From assembly GCA_029027985.1 (NCBI GenBank), contig CP119076.1, positions 3,036,422 through 3,100,421 on the forward strand: a stretch of DNA of 64,000 nt, in the 5' to 3' direction. This document shows, piece by piece, positions 37,021-45,831 of this stretch. The notes under the pieces were generated by a model. That model made no database searches. It was not told the DNA's origin and was given only the letters and a program-made list of their open reading frames with translations. The first letter of the stretch is position 1. Each line of letters begins with the position of its first letter. The DNA comes from Klebsiella aerogenes. Lineage in GTDB: Bacteria > Pseudomonadota > Gammaproteobacteria > Enterobacterales > Enterobacteriaceae. Position numbers and translations under genes: made by a program.

Positions 37021-37418
37021 TGACCACCCCTGCGCCCGTAACCGTTCAGACCAGCCCGCCCGCGGCCACACCGGCGATATCCGGCGGTTCGGCGCTGATG
37101 CAGGTGAGCAGTGCCCTCGGCGCTATTCTGCTGCTGATCGTGCTGGCCGGTTGGCTGTTCCGTCGCCTCGGTTTTGCGCCGCAGGCTCGCAACGCTCGCC
37201 TGCTTAACCTGCGCGCCAGCTGTCAGGTTGGCCAGCGCGAGCGCGTGGTGGTAGTGGAAGTCGATAACACCCTGCTGGTGCTGGGCGTCACCGCCCAGCA
37301 GATCACCCCGCTGCATCAGCTCCCGGCGCCGCCGCACGATGACGATGCCACCGGCACCACGCCGCCGACCGACTTCCGCCAGTTGATGCAAAACATCCTG
37401 AAACGCCCGGAAAAATAG
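37020..37418 (+). CDS. fliO: Flagellar export gate assembly protein FliO
   Basis: Helps assemble the FliP ring. The 132-aa protein has one membrane helix (about residues 33-50, [19 protein letters not shown]) and a soluble tail with [18 protein letters not shown], the usual FliO pattern. Its start overlaps the fliN stop (TAATG). Confidence 0.92.
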   Translation: MTTPAPVTVQTSPPAATPAISGGSALMQVSSALGAILLLIVLAGWLFRRLGFAPQARNARLLNLRASCQVGQRERVVVVEVDNTLLVLGVTAQQITPLHQLPAPPHDDDATGTTPPTDFRQLMQNILKRPEK

Positions 37419-37420
37419 CT

Positions 37421-38182
37421 ATGTTCCCTCTTCTGTTCGCCTTTGCCCGCCGCCGGGCGCCATGGCTGGCCGCCGCGCTGCTGTTGCTGAGCCCCGCCGC
37501 CTTCGCGCAGCTGCCGGGTCTTATTAGCCAGCCGCTGGCTAACGGCGGCCTGAGCTGGTCGTTGCCGGTGCAGACCCTGGTCCTGCTGACCTCGCTGACC
37601 TTTCTGCCGGCGATGCTACTGATGATGACCAGCTTTACCCGTATCATCATCGTGCTGGGCCTGCTGCGTAACGCGCTGGGTACGCCGTCAGCGCCGCCGA
37701 ACCAGGTGATGCTTGGATTGGCGCTGTTTCTGACCTTCTTTATCATGTCGCCGGTGTTCGACAAGGTGTATCAGGACGCCTACCTGCCCTTTAGTCAGGA
37801 CAAAATCGGCCTTGAGGCGGCGCTGGATAAAGGCGCGCAGCCGCTGCGCGAATTTATGCTGCGTCAGACTCGCGAGAGCGACCTGGCGCTGTACGCCCGC
37901 CTGGCCAACCAACCGCCGCTGGATGGGCCGGAAGCCGTGCCGATGCGCATCCTGCTGCCCGCCTACGTCACCAGCGAGCTGAAAACCGCCTTCCAGATAG
38001 GCTTTACGGTCTTCATTCCGTTCCTGATTATCGATCTGGTGGTCGCCAGCGTGCTGATGGCGTTGGGGATGATGATGGTGCCGCCAGCGACGATTTCGCT
38101 GCCGTTTAAGCTGATGCTGTTTGTGCTGGTGGATGGCTGGCAGCTGCTGCTCGGCTCGCTGGCGCAGAGTTTCTATTCCTGA
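37421..38182 (+). CDS. fliP: Flagellar export gate protein FliP
   Basis: Core subunit of the FliP5Q4R1 export channel. The 253-aa precursor has a cleavable signal peptide ending near SPAAFAQ, typical of FliP. Conserved segments are [20 protein letters not shown] and [16 protein letters not shown]. It lies 2 bases after fliO. Confidence 0.96.
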   Translation: MFPLLFAFARRRAPWLAAALLLLSPAAFAQLPGLISQPLANGGLSWSLPVQTLVLLTSLTFLPAMLLMMTSFTRIIIVLGLLRNALGTPSAPPNQVMLGLALFLTFFIMSPVFDKVYQDAYLPFSQDKIGLEAALDKGAQPLREFMLRQTRESDLALYARLANQPPLDGPEAVPMRILLPAYVTSELKTAFQIGFTVFIPFLIIDLVVASVLMALGMMMVPPATISLPFKLMLFVLVDGWQLLLGSLAQSFYS

Positions 38183-38199
38183 GCCGCCGGAGAACAATC

Positions 38200-38469
38200 A
38201 TGACGCCTGAATCCGTTATGGCCATCGGCACCGAGGCGATGAAAGTCGCCCTCGCGCTGGCCGCCCCGCTGCTACTAGCGGCGCTAATCAGCGGTCTGGT
38301 GGTCAGCCTGCTGCAGGCCGCCACCCAGATTAACGAAATGACCCTGTCGTTTATTCCGAAAATCCTCGCGGTGGTGGCCACGATTATTATCGCCGGGCCG
38401 TGGATGTTGAATCTGTTGTTGGACTATATGCGCACGCTGTTCAGCAATCTACCTAACATCATCGGCTAA
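38200..38469 (+). CDS. fliQ: Flagellar export gate protein FliQ
   Basis: Two-helix hairpin subunit of the export channel, 89 aa. The family motif around [20 protein letters not shown] is intact. It sits between fliP and fliR with small gaps. Confidence 0.96.
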   Translation: MTPESVMAIGTEAMKVALALAAPLLLAALISGLVVSLLQAATQINEMTLSFIPKILAVVATIIIAGPWMLNLLLDYMRTLFSNLPNIIG

Positions 38470-38471
38470 CC

Positions 38472-39254
38472 GTGATCCCTTTCGACAGCGCCCAGCTCAG
38501 TGAATGGCTCAGCCAGTATTTCTGGCCGCTGCTGCGAATTCTGGCCCTTATCAGCACCGTGCCGGTGTTGAGCGAAAAGCAGATCAGCAAAAAGGTGAAA
38601 ATCGGCCTCGGCGGCCTGATTGCTATTCTGATCGCCCCGACGTTGCCCACCACCGATATCCCGATTATCTCCGCCGCCGGGTTATGGCTGGCCATCCAGC
38701 AGATCCTGATCGGCGCGGCGTTGGGGTTGACGATGCAGTTTACCTTCGCGGCGGTGCGTCTCGCGGGCGAAGTCATCGGCATGCAGATGGGGCTCTCGTT
38801 CGCCACCTTCTTCGATCCCAGCGGCGGCCCAAATATGCCGGTGCTGGCGCGGCTGCTGAACCTGCTGGCGATGCTGCTGTTTCTCAGCGTCGATGGCCAC
38901 CTGTGGCTGATTTCGCTGCTGGCCGACAGCTTCCACACGCTGCCAATCCATAGCCAACCGCTGAACGGCAACGGCTTTCTGGCGCTCACCCAACTCGGCT
39001 CATTAATCTTTATCAACGGCATGATGCTGGCGCTGCCGCTGATTTGCCTGCTGCTGACGCTCAACATCGCCCTTGGCCTGCTTAACCGCATGACGCCACA
39101 GCTGTCGGTGTTCGTCATCGGCTTCCCTGTGACCATGACCTTCGGCATCATGACCCTCGGCATGATGATGCCGATGCTGGCGCCGTTCTGCGAACATCTG
39201 TTTGGCGAAATGTTCGATCGTCTGGCAGCGGTTATCGGCGGTATGACATTCTGA
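38472..39254 (+). CDS. fliR: Flagellar export gate protein FliR
   Basis: Single-copy subunit that closes the FliPQR helix and contacts FlhB. The 260-aa product starts with GTG, 2 bases after the fliQ stop, and has six or more hydrophobic segments. Conserved parts are [36 protein letters not shown] and [16 protein letters not shown]. It ends the flagellar run; rcsA, its neighbour in E. coli, is not here. Confidence 0.95.
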   Translation: MIPFDSAQLSEWLSQYFWPLLRILALISTVPVLSEKQISKKVKIGLGGLIAILIAPTLPTTDIPIISAAGLWLAIQQILIGAALGLTMQFTFAAVRLAGEVIGMQMGLSFATFFDPSGGPNMPVLARLLNLLAMLLFLSVDGHLWLISLLADSFHTLPIHSQPLNGNGFLALTQLGSLIFINGMMLALPLICLLLTLNIALGLLNRMTPQLSVFVIGFPVTMTFGIMTLGMMMPMLAPFCEHLFGEMFDRLAAVIGGMTF

Positions 39255-39299
39255 CCGGCCCCGCTAATTTCCTGACCCCGCTTGCCAGACAAAATGGCA

Positions 39300-39344
39300 A
39301 TAAACACCGTTTCCTGGGATAAAAGCCCGGAAAAAGGTGTTTAT
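39300..39344. other. Long imperfect hairpin downstream of fliR
   Basis: ATAAACACC (39300-39308) pairs with GGTGTTTAT (39336-39344), and inner TTCC/GGAA and GGG/CCC blocks extend the stem. There is no T-run, so it is a weak candidate for a terminator; an RNA 3'-end structure of the fliR mRNA or a protein-binding dyad is possible. The rest of 39255-39543 holds nothing recognisable besides AT-rich promoter-like sequence. Confidence 0.45.
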
Positions 39345-39543
39345 CGGCACTTAGGTCCGAATGTCCGTTACGGCTTGAATTAAAAAATAGCCACCCTACA
39401 ATAAAGCCTGAATTCATTTTTACGCCGTTTAATTTTCCTGGAAAAATAAATCAACGTCGCCCGCACATATTATTTTATGTGCTGGAGCAACACATCTGTA
39501 ATTTATGTTTTTTTGTAGTTAAGCCATGACAAGGAGCGACATC

Positions 39544-39678
39544 ATGATTAAAGCAAAAGGTAACCGTGTGGCGCGGCGTGCGTTAGGCATGCCCCATTGG
39601 GAAAGCAACCGGTTTAAAATCGTGCTTGCCGACACCGCCGCTGGCGGAAAATGGAAAGTGGTGAAGAAAAAGAAATAA
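39544..39678 (+). CDS. Small basic protein, SRA (RpsV)-like, 44 aa
   Basis: A 44-codon gene with an excellent ribosome binding site (AAGGAG 7 bases before the ATG). The product is very basic: it begins MIKAKGNRVARRALGMPHW, continues ESNRFKIV, and ends VVKKKK. The N-terminal half aligns by eye with E. coli SRA/RpsV ([22 protein letters not shown]), a stationary-phase protein bound to 30S ribosomes, with matches at N-R-A-R-L-G-H-S-N-K-I-V. The tail differs. A ribosome-associated role is inferred. It stands alone at the place where rcsA lies in E. coli. Confidence 0.7.
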   Translation: MIKAKGNRVARRALGMPHWESNRFKIVLADTAAGGKWKVVKKKK

Positions 39679-39850
39679 TACGGATACAGAAAAATATCGT
39701 CGGGCTGCCGCATTATTATTTCTCATTTTTCAATCGAAATAAAATAATAATCCTGACTGGCAATGGTGCTCCCCACGCAATAATTCCCCACCGCTGTAGA
39801 TAACCGTGTGTGGGGAATACATTTTTAGCGCACATCGTCTGGCCGAGTGG

Positions 39851-40066
39851 TTACATGGCTAACACGAGGGATTTTATTTTTTCAGCCTTTTCAAAATGAT
39901 CCAGTTTCATCTCCATAATCCACCACTGCGCAACCTCCATCAGCAGCTCCGGGTCATCATTTTTATTGGCAAAAAAAGCATAGAACGATAGTCCAACGTG
40001 GCTCCCTTTGGCTGCTATCTTCGCCTCACAGGTTCTGATGATTTTTTCCTTCATTGCGGTCCGCAT
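39851..40066 (-). CDS. Hypothetical protein, 71 aa
   Basis: The ATG at 40066 is chosen because GAAGGAAAACC directly precedes it; a longer frame would add 15 residues. The product begins MRTAMKEKIIRTCEAKIAA and has a helical, mixed-charge composition with a Trp pair (VAQWWIMEMKL) and no membrane segment. I do not recognise a family with a known function. It lies 78 bases downstream of the GIY-YIG gene on the same strand, so the two may form one transcription unit. Confidence 0.6.
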   Translation of the reverse strand: MRTAMKEKIIRTCEAKIAAKGSHVGLSFYAFFANKNDDPELLMEVAQWWIMEMKLDHFEKAEKIKSLVLAM

Positions 40067-40144
40067 GGGTTTTCCTTCTTTATGTTCAGGGTCTGGATCT
40101 ACGTAAAGCAACTTCGGGTTGCAAGGTGCATGTTATTAAAAATG

Positions 40145-40885
40145 CTAAACAACGCCAACTTTCACAAATGGATTCCCGTGACTACGCGCCTTTTTGATTA
40201 ATTTGCCAACATACTTATCCCTTATGTCTTTAGCCGCTATTCGTCCTACAAATTCAGAGCGGTGAGTGTCCGGGCTAATAGTCAAATCACGGGTAAAGTA
40301 TTGCTGAGAGCCCGCCTTCACCCAGCACTGTATTTCGTAGACTTCCATAATGAGACCGCCATAAGTTGCATAAGCAAATTTAAGACTGTCGTCTTTAGGA
40401 ATTTTTGCCCAGACACCACGCGTAGCCTCATATAATTCAAGTGCGCTCATACCTGACTTGTATGTACTGTTAAGAAGGAAGGCAATACCAGCATGCTCAG
40501 GAGCAATTTCCGTCTCTTCTTTTAGCAGTAGATGTTGCAGCCCATCAAGGGTTATACGCCCCATCAGAGAACTACTTCCGCGGACTTTATTCGTCAGTTC
40601 GCCAACACCTAAAAGATCGATACACGTTGCCTCAACCAGTTTGGCCGTGGCCTCATCCATACCATGGCGCAATATGTCGATCCCGAGATTTTTGCTGGCA
40701 AGGAGTTCTTTGATTCGTTCAGATTTTGGGGACTCATCGGGACGTTTAATGTGATCAAGACACCGGTCAGCCTTGCCTTTACCGATATAAAATGGCTTCT
40801 TAGACGTATCTTTTTTGTCATAAAAAGCATAAACATAGTACTTCGCTAAACCTAAAGATTTTGTGTACTTTGATAAATCCTTCAC
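40145..40885 (-). CDS. GIY-YIG nuclease-like protein (LEM-3/COG3680 type)
   Basis: The 246-aa protein has the GIY-YIG signature at its N-terminus: YYVYAFYD at about residues 16-23 and PFYIGKGKADRCLDH at about 31-45. This spacing is typical of the LEM-3-like subgroup, whose GIY-YIG reads YVY...FYIGKG. The conserved glutamate of the fold may be E90 in LVEATCIDLL. The C-terminal half (about 120-246) is a separate region without known motifs. Translation probably starts at GTG after GGAAGGAAAGCT. Whether it cuts DNA, and in what process, is not known; its position in an accessory stretch allows a defence or mobile-element role. Confidence 0.7.
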   Translation of the reverse strand: MKDLSKYTKSLGLAKYYVYAFYDKKDTSKKPFYIGKGKADRCLDHIKRPDESPKSERIKELLASKNLGIDILRHGMDEATAKLVEATCIDLLGVGELTNKVRGSSSLMGRITLDGLQHLLLKEETEIAPEHAGIAFLLNSTYKSGMSALELYEATRGVWAKIPKDDSLKFAYATYGGLIMEVYEIQCWVKAGSQQYFTRDLTISPDTHRSEFVGRIAAKDIRDKYVGKLIKKARSHGNPFVKVGVV

Positions 40886-41335
40886 AGCTTTCCTTCCTTT
40901 GCATTTTATGCGTATAGTTTATCTTAACTATCGGCATAACCTACCGGAACTTAAGGCATAAATGAGTAGTAGACTTTTCTTATATGGTGAACGGCATAGT
41001 TGTGATGATTGAAGTTGATACGGATTAAGCGTTGAAATCCACCTTGAGTTTACACGCACCCATGTTTTTAATTTGTCCATAAGAGTCCGAGAAAATCCCT
41101 CCTTGTAAGAATCTGATTCTGTCACTGAGCAAACAAACATTAAAACGTTGCTGCCCGGAGATAAACTAGTAACACTCTGTTATTATGCCTGTTTTTTTCC
41201 CCGCGCCATGTCACAAAAACAAATTATACAATTGACGAATGGATGTTACTGACGCATACACAAATACCTGTGCTCTTCAGTAAATACGTTATTTTCCCGC
41301 TACCAATACGATAATAAAACAAGGAATCAATTGAT
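40886..41335. other. 450-bp AT-rich spacer
   Basis: No supported gene. Both flanking genes start here, so it holds two divergent promoters. AAGGA lies 10 bases before the amidohydrolase ATG. A minus-strand open stretch at 40928-41140 has no ribosome binding site and no recognisable protein character. Confidence 0.4.
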
Positions 41336-42676
41336 ATGATGATATCCCGGAGATCGCTTATCAGCAGTGCCGTCGCTACCAGCGCGCTGATGGCCGTATC
41401 GAGTGGACGCGTGCTTGCGCAAAACACGGCAACACATGCGACTGATAATACGCAGAGCCTGTCTTCGTCGCCGATTGTGTTGCAGAACATTGTTATTGGA
41501 ACGGCAAGCGAGCCAACGGATGTCCTGATTGCCGACGGTAAAATATCCAGAATCGGTCATGCCTTAACGGCTGCGAACGCACAATCGGTCGATTGCACTG
41601 GCTGTCTGCTGCTGCCCTCTTTCATTGACACCCATGTCCACCTCGACAAAACGCGTTTCGGCGCGCCGGAACGTCTACATCACATCGCAACCGCCAGCGT
41701 AGCTGAACGGGCGGCCAATGAACGCAAGTTACGCGTTGAGCTTAAACATGATCCCTACACCTATGGCTCCAACCTCGTGCGCCAGATGGCCGCAATGGGA
41801 ACCACACATCTGCGCAGCCATATCGACATCGACCCGCTGACCAAACTGTCCGGCGTTGAGGCGTTGATGCGCATCCGCGAAGATTTTAAGGGCTACATGA
41901 GCATGGAGTTCGTGGCTTTTCCCCAATCAGGGATTATGAAATCGCCGGGCGTTGCTGATTACATGGCTCAGGCGCTGGATATGGGCGTGGAATACATCGG
42001 CGGCCTCGATCCGCAAGGTTTTGATAATGACCGCAAAGGACACCTTGACGTCCTCTTTAGCCTGGCGGAAAAAACCGGTAAACCTATCGATATTCATCTG
42101 CACGAGCCGGGTCAGATGGGCCTGGCCTCCATCAAAGAGATTATTGTCCGCGGTAAGGCGCTGGGGATGAAGGATAAAATTACCCTCTCGCATGCGTTTT
42201 CTCTCGGGCAAATTTCTGAAAGCGAACTCAACGGCGTACTGGGAGATATGGCGGATTTAGGGGTCCGCGTTATCGGCACCGCCCCGGGCAATGTTGGTTA
42301 CCCACCTGTCGAACCGTTGCTGAATGCCGGCATTCTCTACGCCGCGGCGAACGACAATATTCAGGACATGTGGTCACCCTGGGGAGATGGCGATCAGTTG
42401 CAACGCGCGAGAACGTTCGCCTACGGCGCCAATTATCGTGCCGATGCGCCGCTGATGCGGCCCTTTGAAATGATCACCCGCATTCCGGCCCAACACGTTA
42501 ATCTCGACAACCACGGACTGGAACACCTGAAGGAAGGCAACGCCGCCAACCTGGTGGTGCTGGAAGCCAGCGACGTACCGGCAGCCGTTTTATACACACC
42601 GACGCGCAAGCTGGTATTCAAAGACGGTATTATTATCGGTCGTGACGGCCAGAGCACGATACCGCAAAAAATCTGA
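41336..42676 (+). CDS. Tat-exported amidohydrolase, cytosine deaminase-like
   Basis: Metal-dependent hydrolase of the amidohydrolase superfamily, 446 aa. It begins with a twin-arginine signal (SRRSLIS, hydrophobic stretch, cleavage expected after GRVLA near residue 28), so it should fold in the cytoplasm and act in the periplasm. Metal ligands of the cytosine deaminase branch are present: HVHLDK, HIDID, DIHLHEP, LSHAFSL and the late aspartate in ANDNIQDMWSPWGDGD. The substrate is unknown; cyclic amides or deaminations of pyrimidine-like rings are usual for the branch. It converges with the GAPDH gene. Confidence 0.82.
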   Translation: MMISRRSLISSAVATSALMAVSSGRVLAQNTATHATDNTQSLSSSPIVLQNIVIGTASEPTDVLIADGKISRIGHALTAANAQSVDCTGCLLLPSFIDTHVHLDKTRFGAPERLHHIATASVAERAANERKLRVELKHDPYTYGSNLVRQMAAMGTTHLRSHIDIDPLTKLSGVEALMRIREDFKGYMSMEFVAFPQSGIMKSPGVADYMAQALDMGVEYIGGLDPQGFDNDRKGHLDVLFSLAEKTGKPIDIHLHEPGQMGLASIKEIIVRGKALGMKDKITLSHAFSLGQISESELNGVLGDMADLGVRVIGTAPGNVGYPPVEPLLNAGILYAAANDNIQDMWSPWGDGDQLQRARTFAYGANYRADAPLMRPFEMITRIPAQHVNLDNHGLEHLKEGNAANLVVLEASDVPAAVLYTPTRKLVFKDGIIIGRDGQSTIPQKI

Positions 42677-42810
42677 GTACAAACAGATACATTCCGCGTC
42701 CTCTATTCACTCCTGCCGTTGCCATTGTGTCTTCGGCAGGCTAATCCGCTCTCGTTGACAGCGAGAATCCGGATAACGATGGGCTTGAGAGGCCAGATTG
42801 AACGTATAGA

Positions 42811-42844
42811 AATGAGATTGCGTGATTTGTCGCGCAATCTCATT
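42811..42844. terminator. Bidirectional terminator between amidohydrolase and GAPDH genes
   Basis: AATGAGATTGCG and CGCAATCTCATT form a perfect 12-bp stem with a 10-base loop. TTTTCC follows on the plus strand and the mirror side is also AT-rich. It lies between converging genes. Confidence 0.8.
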
Positions 42845-42873
42845 TTCCGTTGTCCGGCATGCGAATAAAGATG

Positions 42874-43884
42874 TTAACCTTCACGCCTTGCCATCAACAG
42901 CGCCAGGTCAACGAGGCGGTTGGAGAATCCCCATTCATTGTCGTACCACGCCAGAATTTTGACCATATTGCCACCTATCACCAACGTTGACAGACCGTCG
43001 ATAATGGAAGAACGCGGATCGCCCTGATAGTCGCTTGAGACTAGCGGTTCATCGCTATAGCCAAGGATCCCTTTCAATGGCCCCGTCGCGGCGGCTTCAC
43101 GAAACGCATGATTAACCTCTTCTGCCGTGACATCGCGCTCAAGCGTTACGGTCAGATCGACAATCGACACTACCGGTACCGGTACGCGCAGCGAATAACC
43201 CGTTAAGCGGCCATCCAGCTCAGGGATGACTTTGCCAAGCGCCTTCGCCGCACCGCTGGAGTAAGGCACAATCGACAATGCCGCGGCGCGAGCGCCACGA
43301 AGATCTTTTTCCGGCTGATCGTGCAGCGCCTGGCTGTTGGTGTAAGCGTGGGTGGTGTTCATCAGACCATGCTTAATACCAAAATGTTGGTGCAGAACCT
43401 GCGCGGCAGGCGCCAGACCGTTGGTGGTGCAGCTACCGTTGCTGACCACGTAGTGTTTATCCGGGGAGTAAAGGCCGTCGTTAACGCCCATCACAATAGT
43501 TAAATCTTCGTTTTTACCGGGGGCGGAGATAATCACGCGCTTTGCGCCGCCGCTGCGGATATGCACCGCTGCCTTGTCACGGTCAGTGAAAAAACCGGTT
43601 GCTTCAATGACGATATCGACTTCACTCTGACGCCACGGGATAGTGGCTGGATCGCGTTCACTGAACACCGTAATAGGTTTACCGTCGACCACCAGTTGCC
43701 CTTCACCAGCAGTGACATTGGCGTCGAGTTTACCGAGCAGCGAGTCGTATTTCAGCAGATGCGCCAGCGTTTTACTGTCTGTCAGATCGTTAATGGCCAC
43801 AATCTGAATATCCGGGTTACCCAGTGCGGCACGCAGTACGTTGCGCCCGATACGACCAAAACCGTTAATACCGACCTTTACCAT
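42874..43884 (-). CDS. Glyceraldehyde-3-phosphate dehydrogenase, type I
   Basis: Phosphorylating GAPDH, oxidising glyceraldehyde-3-phosphate to 1,3-bisphosphoglycerate with NAD. The 336-aa protein has the Rossmann motif INGFGRIGRN, the catalytic cysteine C152 in SNGSCTTNGLAP, the partner histidine in TTHAYTNSQ and the S-loop/phosphate site ending WYDNEWGFSNR. The style is of the bacterial GapA of Bacillus rather than the housekeeping enterobacterial GapA, so this is probably an additional copy. AAGGAG lies 6 bases before the ATG. An AraC/DJ-1 regulator gene lies directly upstream in the same direction. Confidence 0.85.
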   Translation of the reverse strand: MVKVGINGFGRIGRNVLRAALGNPDIQIVAINDLTDSKTLAHLLKYDSLLGKLDANVTAGEGQLVVDGKPITVFSERDPATIPWRQSEVDIVIEATGFFTDRDKAAVHIRSGGAKRVIISAPGKNEDLTIVMGVNDGLYSPDKHYVVSNGSCTTNGLAPAAQVLHQHFGIKHGLMNTTHAYTNSQALHDQPEKDLRGARAAALSIVPYSSGAAKALGKVIPELDGRLTGYSLRVPVPVVSIVDLTVTLERDVTAEEVNHAFREAAATGPLKGILGYSDEPLVSSDYQGDPRSSIIDGLSTLVIGGNMVKILAWYDNEWGFSNRLVDLALLMARREG

Positions 43885-43961
43885 AATCAACTCCTTATCG
43901 TTGTCTCTGAAGGTAATCTAGGCCGGTCACTCATTGGCGTAAATGACAAAAAAGGATCACT

Positions 43962-44942
43962 TTACGCCATTTTGCGGCAATGAAAGCGCTGCCGATACTC
44001 GCCGGGCGTGAGGTGAAGCTGTTTTTCAAACAGCCGTCGCAGGTTAATGCTGCTGCCAAAACCCGTTTGTTCGGCAATCCGCTCCAGCGTGTCGTTGGTT
44101 TGCTCCAGACGCTGCCGGGCCGCGGCCAGACGGGCTTCGGCGACGTAGCGCGCTGGCGAAGCGCCGGTTTCCCGGGTAAACACGCGGGTGAAGTTACGTG
44201 GACTCATGGCGACTTTTTCCGCCAGTTTATCCACCGAAAGGTCGGCGGTGAGGTTCTTGAGCAACCAGGCCTGCAGATCGTTAATGGGGCCCAGGGAACT
44301 GCTCTGCTGAAGGTTGTAGCGGCTAAACTGCAACTGGCCGCCGGGGCGGCGCAGGTACATGACAAAGTCCTGGGCGATGTCGCGCGCCAGACTGAAGCCG
44401 TAGTCCTCTTCAACCAGCGCGAGCGTCAGGTCAAAGCCCGAACTGACTCCACCCGATGTCCAGATGTGTTCGTCCTGAATGTAGAGCGGGCCGCCTTCGA
44501 CGCGCACCTGAGGAAATTCTGCTTGCATGGTTTCCAGTAATTTCCAATGAGTGGTGGCTCGTCTGCCGTCCAGCAGCCCGGTTTGCGCCAACAGCATTGC
44601 GCCGCCGCAAACCGATGCAATGCGGCGGGCATGGGGAGCGGCAAGGCGCAGCCAGTCAACCACCGCAATGCCTTCCTGCGGGTTTTGGCCTCTGCCAGTG
44701 ATAATGACGGTATCGAGAGGTTCGCGAGGGTCTATCTCATGCAGGCGATGATCTGCCAGTAGATTTAAACCGGACTGACCATGGATCACCTGATGCGGCT
44801 GGGTTGTCGCTAACTGAACCTGGTAACAGCTATGGGTCGCGCCTTCCGGATGCAGGCGGTTGGCCTGCATCAGAATGTCGGCAATGCCGGCGGATTCAAA
44901 CAGCATGCCGCCATCGGGGACGATAATGAGTATCTTCTTCAT
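43962..44942 (-). CDS. AraC-family regulator with DJ-1/PfpI domain
   Basis: Transcription factor of the FtrA/GlxA-regulator type, 326 aa. The N-terminal 190 residues form a DJ-1/PfpI-like domain with the nucleophile-elbow cysteine in IASVCGGAMLLAQTG; the C-terminal 100 residues hold two helix-turn-helix motifs of AraC type (VDKLAEKVAMSPRNFTRVF and RIAEQTGFGSSINLRRLF). The GAPDH gene follows 77 bases downstream and may be its target. The inducer is unknown. Confidence 0.85.
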   Translation of the reverse strand: MKKILIIVPDGGMLFESAGIADILMQANRLHPEGATHSCYQVQLATTQPHQVIHGQSGLNLLADHRLHEIDPREPLDTVIITGRGQNPQEGIAVVDWLRLAAPHARRIASVCGGAMLLAQTGLLDGRRATTHWKLLETMQAEFPQVRVEGGPLYIQDEHIWTSGGVSSGFDLTLALVEEDYGFSLARDIAQDFVMYLRRPGGQLQFSRYNLQQSSSLGPINDLQAWLLKNLTADLSVDKLAEKVAMSPRNFTRVFTRETGASPARYVAEARLAAARQRLEQTNDTLERIAEQTGFGSSINLRRLFEKQLHLTPGEYRQRFHCRKMA

Positions 44943-45198
44943 GTCCTGAAAAGTAATCTTTTTACAGAATAAGTCAACAGAACATACGCAACCAAAAAAA
45001 TTGTATCCCTACCGTCGTGGCAGTACCGCCTCCAGTTCAGGGTTTGATTTTTGAAGAAGCAGGTAGCACCAGGTCTGCTTTGAGCGAAAAACGGACGTGG
45101 CCTGCCCCCAGGATTAAAAATAAACTTTCCATTGATACGTTTCATTAACTTATTTATAACATTAAATTACAAATGCAAACTTGTTCAATTGGATATGT

Positions 45199-45618
45199 AT
45201 GGACTTTCAAATCACACATCAAGTTACTGAATATGATAAAGAAGAACTATTAACCGGATTAAGAAGCTACAATGCTCAGTTCGTCGATTTTAGTAAAAAT
45301 GGGCAGCTTGGGGTCTACTGCAGAAACGAAAGCGGTGAAATGGTAGGCGGATTAATTGCTGACAGAAAAGGTCCGTGGCTCTGCATCGACTATCTTTGGG
45401 TAAGTGAATCTGCAAGGAGCAGCGGTTTGGGTAGCAAACTTATGGATATGGCTGAAAAAGAAGGTTTGCGGAAAGGGTGTATTCATGGACTTGTAGATAC
45501 CTTTAGCTTCCAGGCTCTCCCTTTTTATGAAAAACAGGGTTATATACTTCAAATGTCGCTACCGGACTTTCCTAAAGTAGGTTCACAAAGGCATTATTTA
45601 ATTAAACCTAATTTATAG
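45199..45618 (+). CDS. GNAT-family N-acetyltransferase
   Basis: Predicted acetyl-CoA-dependent acetyltransferase, 139 aa from the ATG at 45199; an upstream frame would add six residues. The GNAT core is visible: [20 protein letters not shown] contains the acetyl-CoA loop RSSGLGS, and [12 protein letters not shown] is the C-terminal motif B. The gene is clearly more AT-rich than its neighbours (TTAACCGGATTAAGAAG style codons), which suggests recent arrival. The acetyl acceptor cannot be told. Confidence 0.82.
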   Translation: MDFQITHQVTEYDKEELLTGLRSYNAQFVDFSKNGQLGVYCRNESGEMVGGLIADRKGPWLCIDYLWVSESARSSGLGSKLMDMAEKEGLRKGCIHGLVDTFSFQALPFYEKQGYILQMSLPDFPKVGSQRHYLIKPNL

Positions 45619-45647
45619 CTTTGCTGCATTTGAATACACTGGCTTTT

Positions 45648-45671
45648 GAAAGCTGCAATCAAGCAGCTTTC
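45648..45671 (+). terminator. Terminator-like hairpin after the acetyltransferase gene
   Basis: GAAAGCTGC and GCAGCTTTC form a 9-bp stem with a 6-base loop, 30 bases after the stop. The following bases are T-rich only in part (TGCTTTC). Confidence 0.6.
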
Positions 45672-45831
45672 TGCTTTCAGCATGAATAATAAATCGTACT
45701 GTTGACCAATACACACCATTATCAACGTCTGCTCCTGGCACCGAGCGGACGAGCTAACAATAGTTAGTTATTTCTCTCTCCGGCACACTTCTTGCTTTAA
45801 CGATGAACCTACTCATTAAACAGGTTCCTCT

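Noticed and set aside
39839-39854. GGCCGAGTGGTTA resembles the D-arm of a serine or leucine tRNA, which could mark an island attachment site.
   Set aside because: No acceptor stem, anticodon arm or T-arm can be built around it, and it overlaps the end of a supported minus-strand gene.
40928-41140. 70-codon minus-strand open frame upstream of the GIY-YIG gene.
   Set aside because: Weak start, no motif, and low-complexity composition of an AT-rich spacer; not supportable as a gene or transposase remnant.
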